The position numbers were made by a program, and so were the translations under genes. Source: Lewinellaceae bacterium (GTDB lineage: Bacteria; Bacteroidota; Bacteroidia; Chitinophagales; Saprospiraceae). Taken from it: 64,000 nucleotides of DNA. Location: positions 115,144-179,143 of the forward strand of contig JADJWX010000030.1 of NCBI GenBank assembly GCA_016716135.1, in the 5' to 3' direction. The notes beneath the pieces were generated by a model. That model was not told where the DNA came from and searched no databases. It saw only the letters and a list, made by a program, of their open reading frames with translations. Below are positions 20,018-28,242 of the stretch, one piece after another. Position 1 is the stretch's first letter. Each line of letters opens with the position of its first letter.

Positions 20018-20166
20018 GATTACATGATTGACGATTACATGATTACATGATTGCAGAAGTGGTCCACCATGCAGGGTGAATTGAAGAATACACTCCTGGG
20101 AAAGTTGTAGTGTACGCTACGCATACTTCTTCAATCATGTAATCATGTAATCGTCAATCATGTAAT
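20018..20166. repeat. Palindromic element R2 (GATTACATGATT family)
   Basis: Same arms and same interior orientation as R1 (AGAAGTGGTCCACCATG...CTACGCATACTTCT), beginning 7 bp after the stop of the first four-helix-bundle copy. R1 to R2 is 685 bp and R2 to R3 is 682 bp, so [element + gene] is a tandem duplication. Confidence 0.85.
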
Positions 20167-20267
20167 TAAAAAGTATACCGGGTAGGCGGGAGATTGAATG
20201 CAGCAAAACTAAAATCGAAATGTTTAAAAATTTGATTTAAAACAAATTTTTTGTTTTAAAATACATT

Positions 20268-20275
20268 TAACTTTG
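20268..20275 (+). promoter_or_regulatory. -7 box of the second four-helix-bundle copy
   Basis: TAACTTTG, 35 bp upstream of the ATG at 20310, an exact repeat of the element before the first copy. Confidence 0.4.
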
Positions 20276-20309
20276 AAATCCAATTGCCCGTTAACCTGAC
20301 AAAAGTTTA

Positions 20310-20693
20310 ATGCCACCAATGAAAAAAGACCCTGCGAAAATGGCACCCCAAGATCTTGAAGGTCGCCTCATTGAATTTGCCTCCCGAATAATGGATATGG
20401 CTGAAAAATTGCCCCAAATAATGACTGCCAAGCACTTGGGGAATCAAATTTTACGCTCGGGCAGTTCACCAGCGCTGAATTACGGCGAAGCGCAAGCTGC
20501 CGAATCCCGGGATGACTTTGTCCATAAAATGAAACTCTGCCTGAAAGAGCTGCGGGAAACATCGGTATGTCTCAAGCTCATCTCCAAACGTTGCTGGTTT
20601 CCCGAATCGAAGTTGTTACCGTTGCTTGAGGAGAACAATCAGCTCATTGCCATTTTTGTTACCAGCATTAAAACCGCCATCAACAGGAAATAG
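20310..20693 (+). CDS. Four-helix-bundle protein (S23 ribosomal / 23S rRNA intervening-sequence family)
   Basis: A 127-residue helical protein: LEGRLIEFASRIMDMAEKLP, TAKHLGNQILRSGSSPALNYGEA, AESRDDFVHKMKLCLKELRET and a last helix LLPLLEENNQLIAIFVTSIKTAI. The pattern R.GSS...NY.EA...S..DF.HK...ALKE is the hallmark of the family first seen inside 23S rRNA intervening sequences and related to the Avd accessory of diversity-generating retroelements. Its function is unknown; proteins of this type form pentameric barrels that bind nucleic acid. Here the gene stands free between palindromic elements R2 and R3, with no rRNA, reverse transcriptase or variable repeat nearby. Confidence 0.88.
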   Translation: MPPMKKDPAKMAPQDLEGRLIEFASRIMDMAEKLPQIMTAKHLGNQILRSGSSPALNYGEAQAAESRDDFVHKMKLCLKELRETSVCLKLISKRCWFPESKLLPLLEENNQLIAIFVTSIKTAINRK

Positions 20694-20699
20694 CCCTGG

Positions 20700-20841
20700 G
20701 ATTACATGATTGACGATTACATGATTACAGAAGTATGCGTAGCGTACACTACAACATTCCGTAAGTGGTAATTTCCCATTCCCCCATTATGGTGAACCAC
20801 TTCTACAATCATGTAATCATGTAATCGTCAATCATGTAATC
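20700..20841. repeat. Palindromic element R3, interior inverted relative to R1/R2
   Basis: The outer arms are the same GATTACATGATTGACG... inverted repeats, but the interior reads in the opposite sense (AGAAGTATGCGTAGCGTACAC...GGTGAACCACTTCT). It was either inserted in the opposite orientation or flipped between its arms. It ends about 40 bp before the fucosidase ATG. Confidence 0.8.
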
Positions 20842-20880
20842 AAAAGCCCTATTTTCGTTTTCCACAAACGTTCCGACTAC

Positions 20881-22306
20881 ATGCGCTTTTTCCTCGCCTT
20901 TCTCTTCCTGCCCTTGGCCCTTCACGCCCAGCACCACCCCCACCAGTACATCCCACCCACCGACCCGCTCGTGCAACAAAACCTGCGCGAATGGCGCGAC
21001 CTCAAATTCGGCCTGCTCATGCACTGGGGCACCTACAGCCAGTGGGGTATCGTGGAAAGCTGGAGCCTCTGCCCGGAAGACGAAGGCTGGTGCGAACGCC
21101 GCGGACCGTTTGCTGCCGACTGGTACGGCTACAAAAAAGCCTACGAAAACCTGCAAACCACCTTCCGTCCCACCCGTTTTAACCCGGAAAAATGGGCCGC
21201 CGCCGCCGAGGCAGCCGGCATGCGCTACGTGGTGTTTACCACCAAGCACCACGACGGGTTTTGCATGTTTGACTCCAAACAGACGGACTACACGATCACC
21301 GACCCCAAATGCCCGTTTTCCAAAAGCCCCCGGGCGGATGTGACCCGCGAAATTTTCAATGCGTTCCGGGAAAAGCATTTTTAAAGTGGGCGCCTATTTC
21401 TCCAAACCCGACTGGCACAGTCCGGACTTCTGGTGGCCTTATTTCCCGCCGAAAGACCGCAACATCAGCTACGACCTGAACAAATACCCGGAGCGCTACC
21501 AGGCATTTAAAGACTTTACTTTCAGACAATTGGAAGAACTCTGCACCAACTACGGCCGCCTCGACCTGCTCTGGCTCGACGGCGCCTGGGTGCGCCCGGC
21601 CAATACCATCGACCGCAACGAATCCTGGCAGCGCGGCATCCCCGACGGGCAGGATCTCGACATGCCGAAGATCGCCGCTATGGCCCGCCAAAAGCAGCCG
21701 GGCATTCTGATCGTCGACCGCTGGGTGCCCGGAGAATACGAGAACTACCTCACGCCCGAGCAGGGCATCCCCCCTACCCCACTCGGCGTGCCCTGGGAAA
21801 CCTGCATGACCATGGGCCACTCCTGGTCCTATGTTTTTGACGATACCTACAAAAGCCCGAACAAACTCGTCCACACGCTCTGCGAAATAGTGAGCAAAGG
21901 CGGAAATCTCCTGCTCAACATTGCCCCCGGACCCGACGGTGAGTGGCACCCGGAAGCTTACGAAACCCTCCAGGCTATCGGCGCCTGGATGGCGGTGAAC
22001 AGCGCGGCCATTTACGGCACGGATACACCGGCAAATGGCGTATTCCAACGCGACAAATTTGTGTTTACACAAAAAGGAAAAACCCTGTACGCCATTTACC
22101 TGGCGGATGAGCAGGAAACAAAAATGCCCGGTCAGATTCGGCTGACCGGGCTGGATTTACCTTCAAGTGCGCGGGTGGGGTTGTTGGGTGTTGAAACCGA
22201 AATTTCGTGGAAAAAGGCAGGAGACGATGTGATCCTGCAATTGTCCGAAACAGTACAGCAAAATCCACCCTGCGCGCACGCCTGGGTATTTAAAATTCAG
22301 CAATAG
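20881..22306 (+). pseudogene. Alpha-L-fucosidase (GH29), split by a +1 frameshift
   Basis: Secreted glycoside hydrolase family 29 enzyme that would release L-fucose from glycans. The N-terminal piece (20881-21384) has a signal peptide (LALHAQ) and the GH29 start WRDLKFGLLMHWGTYSQWG, then YVVFTTKHHDGFCMFDS. The second piece (from about 21359) continues VGAYFSKPDWHSPDFWWP with the nucleophile region LDLLWLDGAWV and GGNLLLNIAPGPDGEW. The break is in a run of five T (21378-21382); with four T the frame reads FREKHFKVGAYFSK without interruption, giving about 474 residues, the usual family length. It converges with the gene at 22317. Confidence 0.9.
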
Positions 22307-22316
22307 CAATTCTCTA

Positions 22317-23195
22317 TTACTTCTTTTCCAACAATGTAATCAACGGCCGGAAACCAATAAACGGCGAAGCCCCGGTAACCCCGGCAAACTCGTCGGGTGC
22401 ATCGATGCGAATGTCATAGCCCGTGCTATTGAAACAACCGCCCTTGGTGTGGTCAATTTCAGCCACCATTTCAGCGACATTGCCGCTCATGTGGTATAAA
22501 TCAAAGTCGTTGGGAAAAAATGATTTTGCCGGGGCAGGTCCGAAATTGGTACCTGCGTTTAAGTTTGCCGCCATTTTCTTGAGCGCATCCTTTTTTACTT
22601 CTATTTCGCCGGTTTCCGGATTGCGGTGAATGGACTCATCGCCGAAACGGCGAAAGTTGTACAAAAACTGTCCTTTGGAATTGCGCAGGTAGTTTCCGTG
22701 CGGGTATGACACATCTTTATGGCCGGCACGGGCTGCATACATCCATTCCGTTTCCGAAGGCAACCGGACCTTGATGACTTCGTCCGGGTGCCTGGCTTGT
22801 AATGTTTCTTCCAGCCATGCGCAATACAACAAAGCGGCTTCGCGGGTGATATTCACAACCGGGTAATTTTCAAAAGCCGGGTGCTGGTGATAATGTTCGG
22901 CAAACGGTTCCATATGCGCGCCGGGGAGGTTCCAGCCTTCCGGGCGCACGCGGGCTTTCTCCAAATCGGCAGTGCGTCCCTGGCGCTCCAGGGCTGCAAG
23001 AAATTCGCGGTAGTGCAGGTTGGTGACCTCCGTGGCCTGCATGAAAAAACCCTGAATGGCGAGTTGTTTCCCATCCTGCTCCAGCTGGCCGGAAGGAATG
23101 TAGACATAGGCTTTGGGCAATTTGATCTTTTTCGGCGGTACAGTTGCGGAGACAGAAAAAAGTACGAGACAGCAAAGCAGGAAAAGTTGTTTCAT
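22317..23195 (-). CDS. Formylglycine-generating-enzyme-like (SUMF1/FGE-sulfatase domain) exported protein
   Basis: A 292-residue exported protein with a signal peptide (MKQLFLLCCLVLFSVSA); I start at 23195 rather than an in-frame ATG 14 codons upstream. The FGE/SUMF1 fold is seen from IPSGQLEQDGKQLAIQGFFM, through EVTNLHYREFLAAL, PVVNITREAALLYCAWLEE, VRLPSETEWMYAARAG and NVAEMVAEIDHTKGG, to SPFIGFRPLI. Members either oxidise a sulfatase cysteine or, in gliding/T9SS lineages, act structurally (GldJ/GldK-like). The catalytic Cys pair typical of FGE is not obvious, so a structural role is as likely. It may relate to the nearby glycan-degrading gene. Confidence 0.82.
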   Translation of the reverse strand: MKQLFLLCCLVLFSVSATVPPKKIKLPKAYVYIPSGQLEQDGKQLAIQGFFMQATEVTNLHYREFLAALERQGRTADLEKARVRPEGWNLPGAHMEPFAEHYHQHPAFENYPVVNITREAALLYCAWLEETLQARHPDEVIKVRLPSETEWMYAARAGHKDVSYPHGNYLRNSKGQFLYNFRRFGDESIHRNPETGEIEVKKDALKKMAANLNAGTNFGPAPAKSFFPNDFDLYHMSGNVAEMVAEIDHTKGGCFNSTGYDIRIDAPDEFAGVTGASPFIGFRPLITLLEKK

Positions 23196-23289
23196 GAGTT
23201 GTTTTTTTTGATGTGACAAACTCTTAATAAAAGACAATCAGCACAACAATATTTCGAGGCGCCTGTATTTTAACCCGCCCGGCAGACGG

Positions 23290-23871
23290 CTAGTCCCAGG
23301 CTTTTCGCATATCGCAACTTACATAAATGAGGTGGATGTTCACCTGGCGGTTTTCGCGCGCTTCCTTTATCCAGGATTCGATATAATCACGATTGAGTTT
23401 TCCCAGAAATGTTCCCCAGTAAACGATTACATAGAAATCGGCATCCCGGGGCAGCTTGCGCTCCGCAAAAGCACTGCCGTGCAGCGTCTCCAGTTCGAGT
23501 GGAAGCCGGTAGAAAGCACTATCGTTCAGGGGTTGGTTGTCAGCATCCCGGCGCAGGTTTTTGATAAATTCAGCGGCGCCCGCTTTGCACTCATCCGGCG
23601 ATTCCCAGTATTTGTAGTGCAAACCGCCGGCATCGTAAATCCGGATATTGGGCAATGAACTTATGGCCTTTAAAACCGGATAATACTGTTCCTTTTGAAG
23701 GGTGTACAACTGCGCCGTATCAATACCGAGGTCCAGGGCTTTATTTATAATTTTTGAATCCGGTACGGGGCGTGGCTTTTTTATGCCGTATAGAAAAAAC
23801 ATTACCGGTTGGCAGGCATTTAGAGCAATGGCAAGGAAAAGGAGAAAGCCTGTGGTTTTTATTAGTATCAT
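23290..23871 (-). CDS. Lipoprotein of unknown function
   Basis: A 193-residue protein with a lipoprotein signal: MILIKTTGFLLFLAIALNAC, Cys at residue 20. The mature part (LPNIRIYDAGGLHYKYWES, LPRDADFYVIVYWGTFLGKL, VNIHLIYVSCDMRKAWD) shows an alternating strand/helix pattern but no motif I recognise. Its terminal segment resembles thioredoxin-like or AhpC-type spacing only superficially. It lies 94 bp upstream of the FGE-like gene on the same strand. Confidence 0.7.
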   Translation of the reverse strand: MILIKTTGFLLFLAIALNACQPVMFFLYGIKKPRPVPDSKIINKALDLGIDTAQLYTLQKEQYYPVLKAISSLPNIRIYDAGGLHYKYWESPDECKAGAAEFIKNLRRDADNQPLNDSAFYRLPLELETLHGSAFAERKLPRDADFYVIVYWGTFLGKLNRDYIESWIKEARENRQVNIHLIYVSCDMRKAWD

Positions 23872-23951
23872 ATTTTCCTGAACTTAAATTATGAGGTCTC
23901 TCTGCGAATATATTTCAAAAAACAGGAGTCAGGGGTAAAAATCCTTCTCCC

Positions 23952-24095
23952 AAGCCCGTAGGGCTGTCATTTTAGTAGAAATTTATGGCAATGGAAATAA
24001 TAGCGCCGTAGGTGCGGCATTGTAATGGCACACTTACGGCGTTTGGGAAAGGGCAAGACAGCCATTTTCTACCATAATATCAGCCCTACGGGCTT
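23952..24095. mobile_element. MITE-like palindromic element, 144 bp
   Basis: Perfect 15-bp terminal inverted repeats AAGCCCGTAGGGCTG (23952-23966) and its complement (24081-24095). Further inward GTAGAAA / TTTCTAC-type complementarity continues. It encodes no protein and occupies most of the 300-bp gap between the lipoprotein gene and the first adhesin. Confidence 0.7.
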
Positions 24096-24171
24096 TATTT
24101 GAAGGTAATATTGCCAGTTTAGCCCTTGATTCGCATGCCCCATATTTGCCCGTGCAAACCAGAGGTTCGTT

Positions 24172-27100
24172 CTACTTCGTCTGAACCATCTTCTTCACCG
24201 CACTATCCGTCGGCGTTGCAACTTTGTAGTACAACACGCCGGTCGTTTCCACCAAAGCGCGATCTACTGCAAAGGCATTGTACCCACGGCCAAATTCGCC
24301 CGTTGCACCATAGAGCAAGCGACCCGTTTCGTCGTACACCGTCAGCGTAACTTCCGAAGCTTCGGGCAGATAGAAGCCGATCTGGGTGCTATGCGTCCAG
24401 GGGTTAGGCTGGTTCTGGTACAATTCGAAACCCTGAGCGGTAATGACCGGTCCGGTCTGCGTGTTGAAGCGCAGGGCGATTGACAACAGGTCATTTAAGT
24501 CATTATTGCCATTCAGGTCATTCTTCGCATACGCTTCCGCCTTGGTGATCTGACCCGATACCTTCAGCATCCGGCTCAGTGTACCGGCCTTGTGCGCACG
24601 GAAAGTTACCGCAAAAGCGCCGTGTACGCGCTCGTTGTCAAAGGAGGTCGTCAGGCTGTGCCTGTCGTTGAAAACAGCAAAGTTGTGCGCACTCATTGCA
24701 TCGGATTCCGGCCTTACCTCCAGTACTTCCAGGTCCGGGTAACAGAGGGTAAACTGGTAGCCTTGCACTTTTTCCGCAGCGCGGAAGTTTAGGGTGAAGA
24801 CTTCGCCGGCTCTGATTTCTTGCCGACTACCAGTCGGCGTTACGTCGAAGAGCAGTTCGCCCGATGTGCGATCTTCCACCGAAATCAGGCTGCTGGTCAC
24901 GGCGTTGCCGTTTACATCGCCGATTTTGACCGCTATAAAATCTTCGTCATCCAGGATTCCGGACATGTCGGGCCATTGCACGATTTCCGGAAAAGCCGTT
25001 TGAAACGGATTCAGCGGGTCTGGAAAGTTGTAGGTTTTATCGATAAAACGCCAGGACGTGTTTGCCGGCAAGTCGGTATAAATCCCAAGGATAAGTTTGC
25101 GCAACTCCACCACATCAAAAGTGGTCAGCGACCGGCTGTTATTGGCATCGGCGGCGATCATCCGGTACGGTGAATTGAGCGGCTCAAGACCAAGGATGTG
25201 TTTGTTGATCAACACAAGATCAAAGGTGGACACCCCGTTGAGCGGATCATCATCTTTCGTCGGAGTAATCACCACGGAGCCAACTGTGGGAAGATTTGGA
25301 AACAAATACATGCCGAACGGATCGGTTAAATCAAAGAGCCCGCCCGGCGGTATTGCCGGGTTCATGCCCGTCAGACCAACGGTGGCCGCTTCCAGGCCCA
25401 ACCCGTCTATCGTTTTCAGCACTCCGGCCACCGTTGTGCTATGGTTCAGGCAATGGTCATTATTGTCTTGCACAATGACATAGGTTTCGCAGTAGTCTGC
25501 ATTCCCGTCCAGGTCGATGGCCCACAGTTCGACCAGTTGCGTCCCCAGATCATCACAGGCGAAGGACACGGCAGTTTGCGGCGTTACGCCATCCGCTTCA
25601 TAGGGGAAGCCGGTGCCGGTGCCCGCCCGGCGGATGCCGAGTTGCAATTGACCGGCAGGGGTATAGTTATCTTCCGCATATTGCAAAAAATCCGAGGCCC
25701 ATAACTGGACCATGGCGTTCGGCATAATGTTCACGCTCAACCCGTTGATGCAAACAACCGTGGGCGCTTTTTCATCTTTGACCACAAATTTGTTCTCGCA
25801 CAATGTTTCATTTCCGCAGCCGTCGGCGAGTATCCACAGCACTTTGTGATTCCCGTAGGGCAATTCCGGTACGACGTAGGTATCGGGCGCATCCTGGGTG
25901 TTCCACCGGACTGCCGCCGTGAGTTTTCCTCCGGCAACCGAAGTTTGCAGCGCAAAGCGATACTGCTGGCTTGCCGGCACGGGCCGCTGATCGAATGTGC
26001 GTGCCGCGCCGCCCGAAAAGTTCGGGTTAACGGCATTGCCGTACATCACAGTATTCACTGCGGGCAAATCGGCACTGTTTACCACCGTTTCAAGGGTGTC
26101 GTCGCCGTTCAAATCGAGAAACAGCAAATAATTGATGTTAAGACTGGCGCCGGCGCAAGCCCCCTGGCCTGTCGTTGAAACGTCGACCAGCCCCTCGCAC
26201 AAATTGTTGCTGCCCGTCTTGTTGTCGTGCCAATACGATTTGTTCCACAGCTCCGAAGCATTGGGCGTCAGATCGCCAAATTGCAGGGGACTATCGGCGC
26301 ATTGTTCCACGATCGGCGCTTTCGTATCGAGCACTTTTATCAATTGGGTATATTCATAACACTTGGCCGAAGCAGACCAGAATGAGCTGTAGTCGGTGGC
26401 CTGCGGGCTTCCGGGCGTCACTTTTACCATCGTTGCTGCCCAGGGCGCCGGTGTGCCGGGTGGCGAAACAACCGGGCCGGCCAGGTTTTGCGGATCATTC
26501 GGCGAAGTGCCTGGCGTGGGGTTGGGCACGACGACACAGCTACCGCCGGGCTGGTAATCGCACCAGTCGATAATGCGCCAGGTGCGCTCAATATAATAAC
26601 AGGCGTCCGGCACCACCGCGTAGGTATTGTCGGTATAGGAAACGCCGAATAACTCGCAGTCTTTCCCATAAAATTCCGGTTTCCCAAACAGGCCGCTGGT
26701 ATCGCACAAGGTGATATGCACATCGTCCGGAAATTTAATCGCATAGTCCACATCGCGGGTGACAACGATCGTTTGGGTGCATTGGCTGGTTTGACCCCCG
26801 CAGTCGTACACCGTAAACGTGCGCACCAGGGTGCCTTTGTTGCACAGGGAATCGAATTGTGTACTGTTCAGTTCCTGGACCAGGCCGGGCTTGTTTTTAT
26901 ATTTCTTGGTTGCGTCCAGACAGCAATTATCTTCAAGACTCGGCAAGCCGTACACCGCCAGAGTCGGGTCAAAATTTTCACAGGACACCGTCACATCTGC
27001 GGGCGCCTGGCAACCCGGTTTCAGTTTATCCTGCACCTCCACCTGAACCAGGGTTTCATTAAATATTGCCGTTCCGTTCGGGCCCAGGCTTAATTTTCCC

Positions 27101-28242
27101 AACGCATCCAGCTGATAACAACGCAACACCAGCGTTTGCGTGGTACCGGCTTCACAGCAGTAAAACCGGATCGAATCCGACTCGCTGATGGCCCGGATAT
27201 ATTCGCTTTTCAAATCCGGGAAAGTATCCTGGCAGGGCGGCGCGCCATTGGTGTGGTTCAAGCCCAGAATACAGTCCGAATAAGGCGGTTGCCGGCGTAC
27301 GGTTACCCGCACAAAATTGCAATTGTCGTACGAACCCTGGTCAAATGCCGATGCCGGCAGGGTGCTAACCCCGGAAAAATGCACGCCATCCGCATTGGAT
27401 TCATAACAGTCGTTCGGGTCATCAGCATTAAGCGCCACTGCGGTCAGGCTGCGCCCAACGGCTACGGGCGGGATATAATCGCGCACGGTAAGCGAAAACG
27501 AACAGGCACTTAGATTTCCGCAAGCGTCCTCAATTTTGTAGTTAACCTGATGCGTCCCCAAAGGCAAACAGGGTGAATTGCCAAACAAAGCGAGGGTATC
27601 GGGGTTGGCCGGGTCGTTGCCCGGGAATGTTGTCAACGACCCGGGTACGTTTTGCACCAACGTGGTGTCGCCGGAATATTGGTTGAACACCACCACGCTG
27701 GCTTGCACATTGGCAATTGCCGAACACGCGTCGGCGACCACGACATTCGGCAGGTCCACCGTAGCGCAACAGGTATACAGATCGGTGGAAACCGTCAGGT
27801 TGGCCGGGCAGTTCATGACCGGCGCTTCCCGGTCGAGCACCTGGATCAGCTGCATGGCCTGAATGGATTGCGCTTTGCAGGCGTCCACAATGGCCCAGGT
27901 GCGGTTCACCGTGTATGCCCCGGGGCAAATATCCACGACGATATCGTTGAAAGACCAATTGATCGAGGCGCAGCCGTTGGGTTTTCCAAATACATGGGGC
28001 ATGCCTTGCAAGCCCTGGCTCTCGATCCAGGCCGGCGACGGGAAAGCACCGGCGCATTCAAAAGCAGGCGCGCTGATGTCGTTGTAATCGGGGGGCAAAA
28101 CCAGATCGGAAAAATCCGGGCGTTTCAGCCTGATGGTTTGCACAATTTTAGCGGTATTGTTCTGGGCATCTTTTGCCGTCCAACGCGTTTGATCATTGCA
28201 GAAAACCGGTGGAGCAGGGTTGCGATAAAAGTTCGTCGGCAT
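24172..28242 (-). CDS. First T9SS adhesin, C-terminal part (dockerin-like, cohesin-like, T9SS tail)
   Basis: 1,356 codons that continue the gene at 28193-30745 after a frameshift near 28,230, so the first ATG is not a true start. From the N-terminal side: HYR-like and Ig-like modules (about residues 1-900); a carboxypeptidase-regulatory-like domain (VAGVLKTIDGLGLEAATV); two dockerin-like repeats (about 995-1056; DPLNGVSTFDLVLINKHILG and ADANNSRSLTTFDVVELRKL); a cohesin-like domain (about 1110-1230; RAGEVFTLNFRAAEKVQGYQ); and a type A T9SS sorting domain (about 1271-1356; YQNQPNPWTHSTQIGFYLP). It is closely related over its whole length to the C-terminal block of the giant gene at 31601. Predicted to be exported by Sec and T9SS and fixed to the cell surface. 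Confidence 0.85.
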   Translation of the reverse strand: MPTNFYRNPAPPVFCNDQTRWTAKDAQNNTAKIVQTIRLKRPDFSDLVLPPDYNDISAPAFECAGAFPSPAWIESQGLQGMPHVFGKPNGCASINWSFNDIVVDICPGAYTVNRTWAIVDACKAQSIQAMQLIQVLDREAPVMNCPANLTVSTDLYTCCATVDLPNVVVADACSAIANVQASVVVFNQYSGDTTLVQNVPGSLTTFPGNDPANPDTLALFGNSPCLPLGTHQVNYKIEDACGNLSACSFSLTVRDYIPPVAVGRSLTAVALNADDPNDCYESNADGVHFSGVSTLPASAFDQGSYDNCNFVRVTVRRQPPYSDCILGLNHTNGAPPCQDTFPDLKSEYIRAISESDSIRFYCCEAGTTQTLVLRCYQLDALGKLSLGPNGTAIFNETLVQVEVQDKLKPGCQAPADVTVSCENFDPTLAVYGLPSLEDNCCLDATKKYKNKPGLVQELNSTQFDSLCNKGTLVRTFTVYDCGGQTSQCTQTIVVTRDVDYAIKFPDDVHITLCDTSGLFGKPEFYGKDCELFGVSYTDNTYAVVPDACYYIERTWRIIDWCDYQPGGSCVVVPNPTPGTSPNDPQNLAGPVVSPPGTPAPWAATMVKVTPGSPQATDYSSFWSASAKCYEYTQLIKVLDTKAPIVEQCADSPLQFGDLTPNASELWNKSYWHDNKTGSNNLCEGLVDVSTTGQGACAGASLNINYLLFLDLNGDDTLETVVNSADLPAVNTVMYGNAVNPNFSGGAARTFDQRPVPASQQYRFALQTSVAGGKLTAAVRWNTQDAPDTYVVPELPYGNHKVLWILADGCGNETLCENKFVVKDEKAPTVVCINGLSVNIMPNAMVQLWASDFLQYAEDNYTPAGQLQLGIRRAGTGTGFPYEADGVTPQTAVSFACDDLGTQLVELWAIDLDGNADYCETYVIVQDNNDHCLNHSTTVAGVLKTIDGLGLEAATVGLTGMNPAIPPGGLFDLTDPFGMYLFPNLPTVGSVVITPTKDDDPLNGVSTFDLVLINKHILGLEPLNSPYRMIAADANNSRSLTTFDVVELRKLILGIYTDLPANTSWRFIDKTYNFPDPLNPFQTAFPEIVQWPDMSGILDDEDFIAVKIGDVNGNAVTSSLISVEDRTSGELLFDVTPTGSRQEIRAGEVFTLNFRAAEKVQGYQFTLCYPDLEVLEVRPESDAMSAHNFAVFNDRHSLTTSFDNERVHGAFAVTFRAHKAGTLSRMLKVSGQITKAEAYAKNDLNGNNDLNDLLSIALRFNTQTGPVITAQGFELYQNQPNPWTHSTQIGFYLPEASEVTLTVYDETGRLLYGATGEFGRGYNAFAVDRALVETTGVLYYKVATPTDSAVKKMVQTK

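Noticed and set aside
19626..20693. Diversity-generating retroelement, because Avd is related to S23 proteins
   Set aside because: No reverse transcriptase, template repeat or variable repeat with adenine-biased differences was found nearby.
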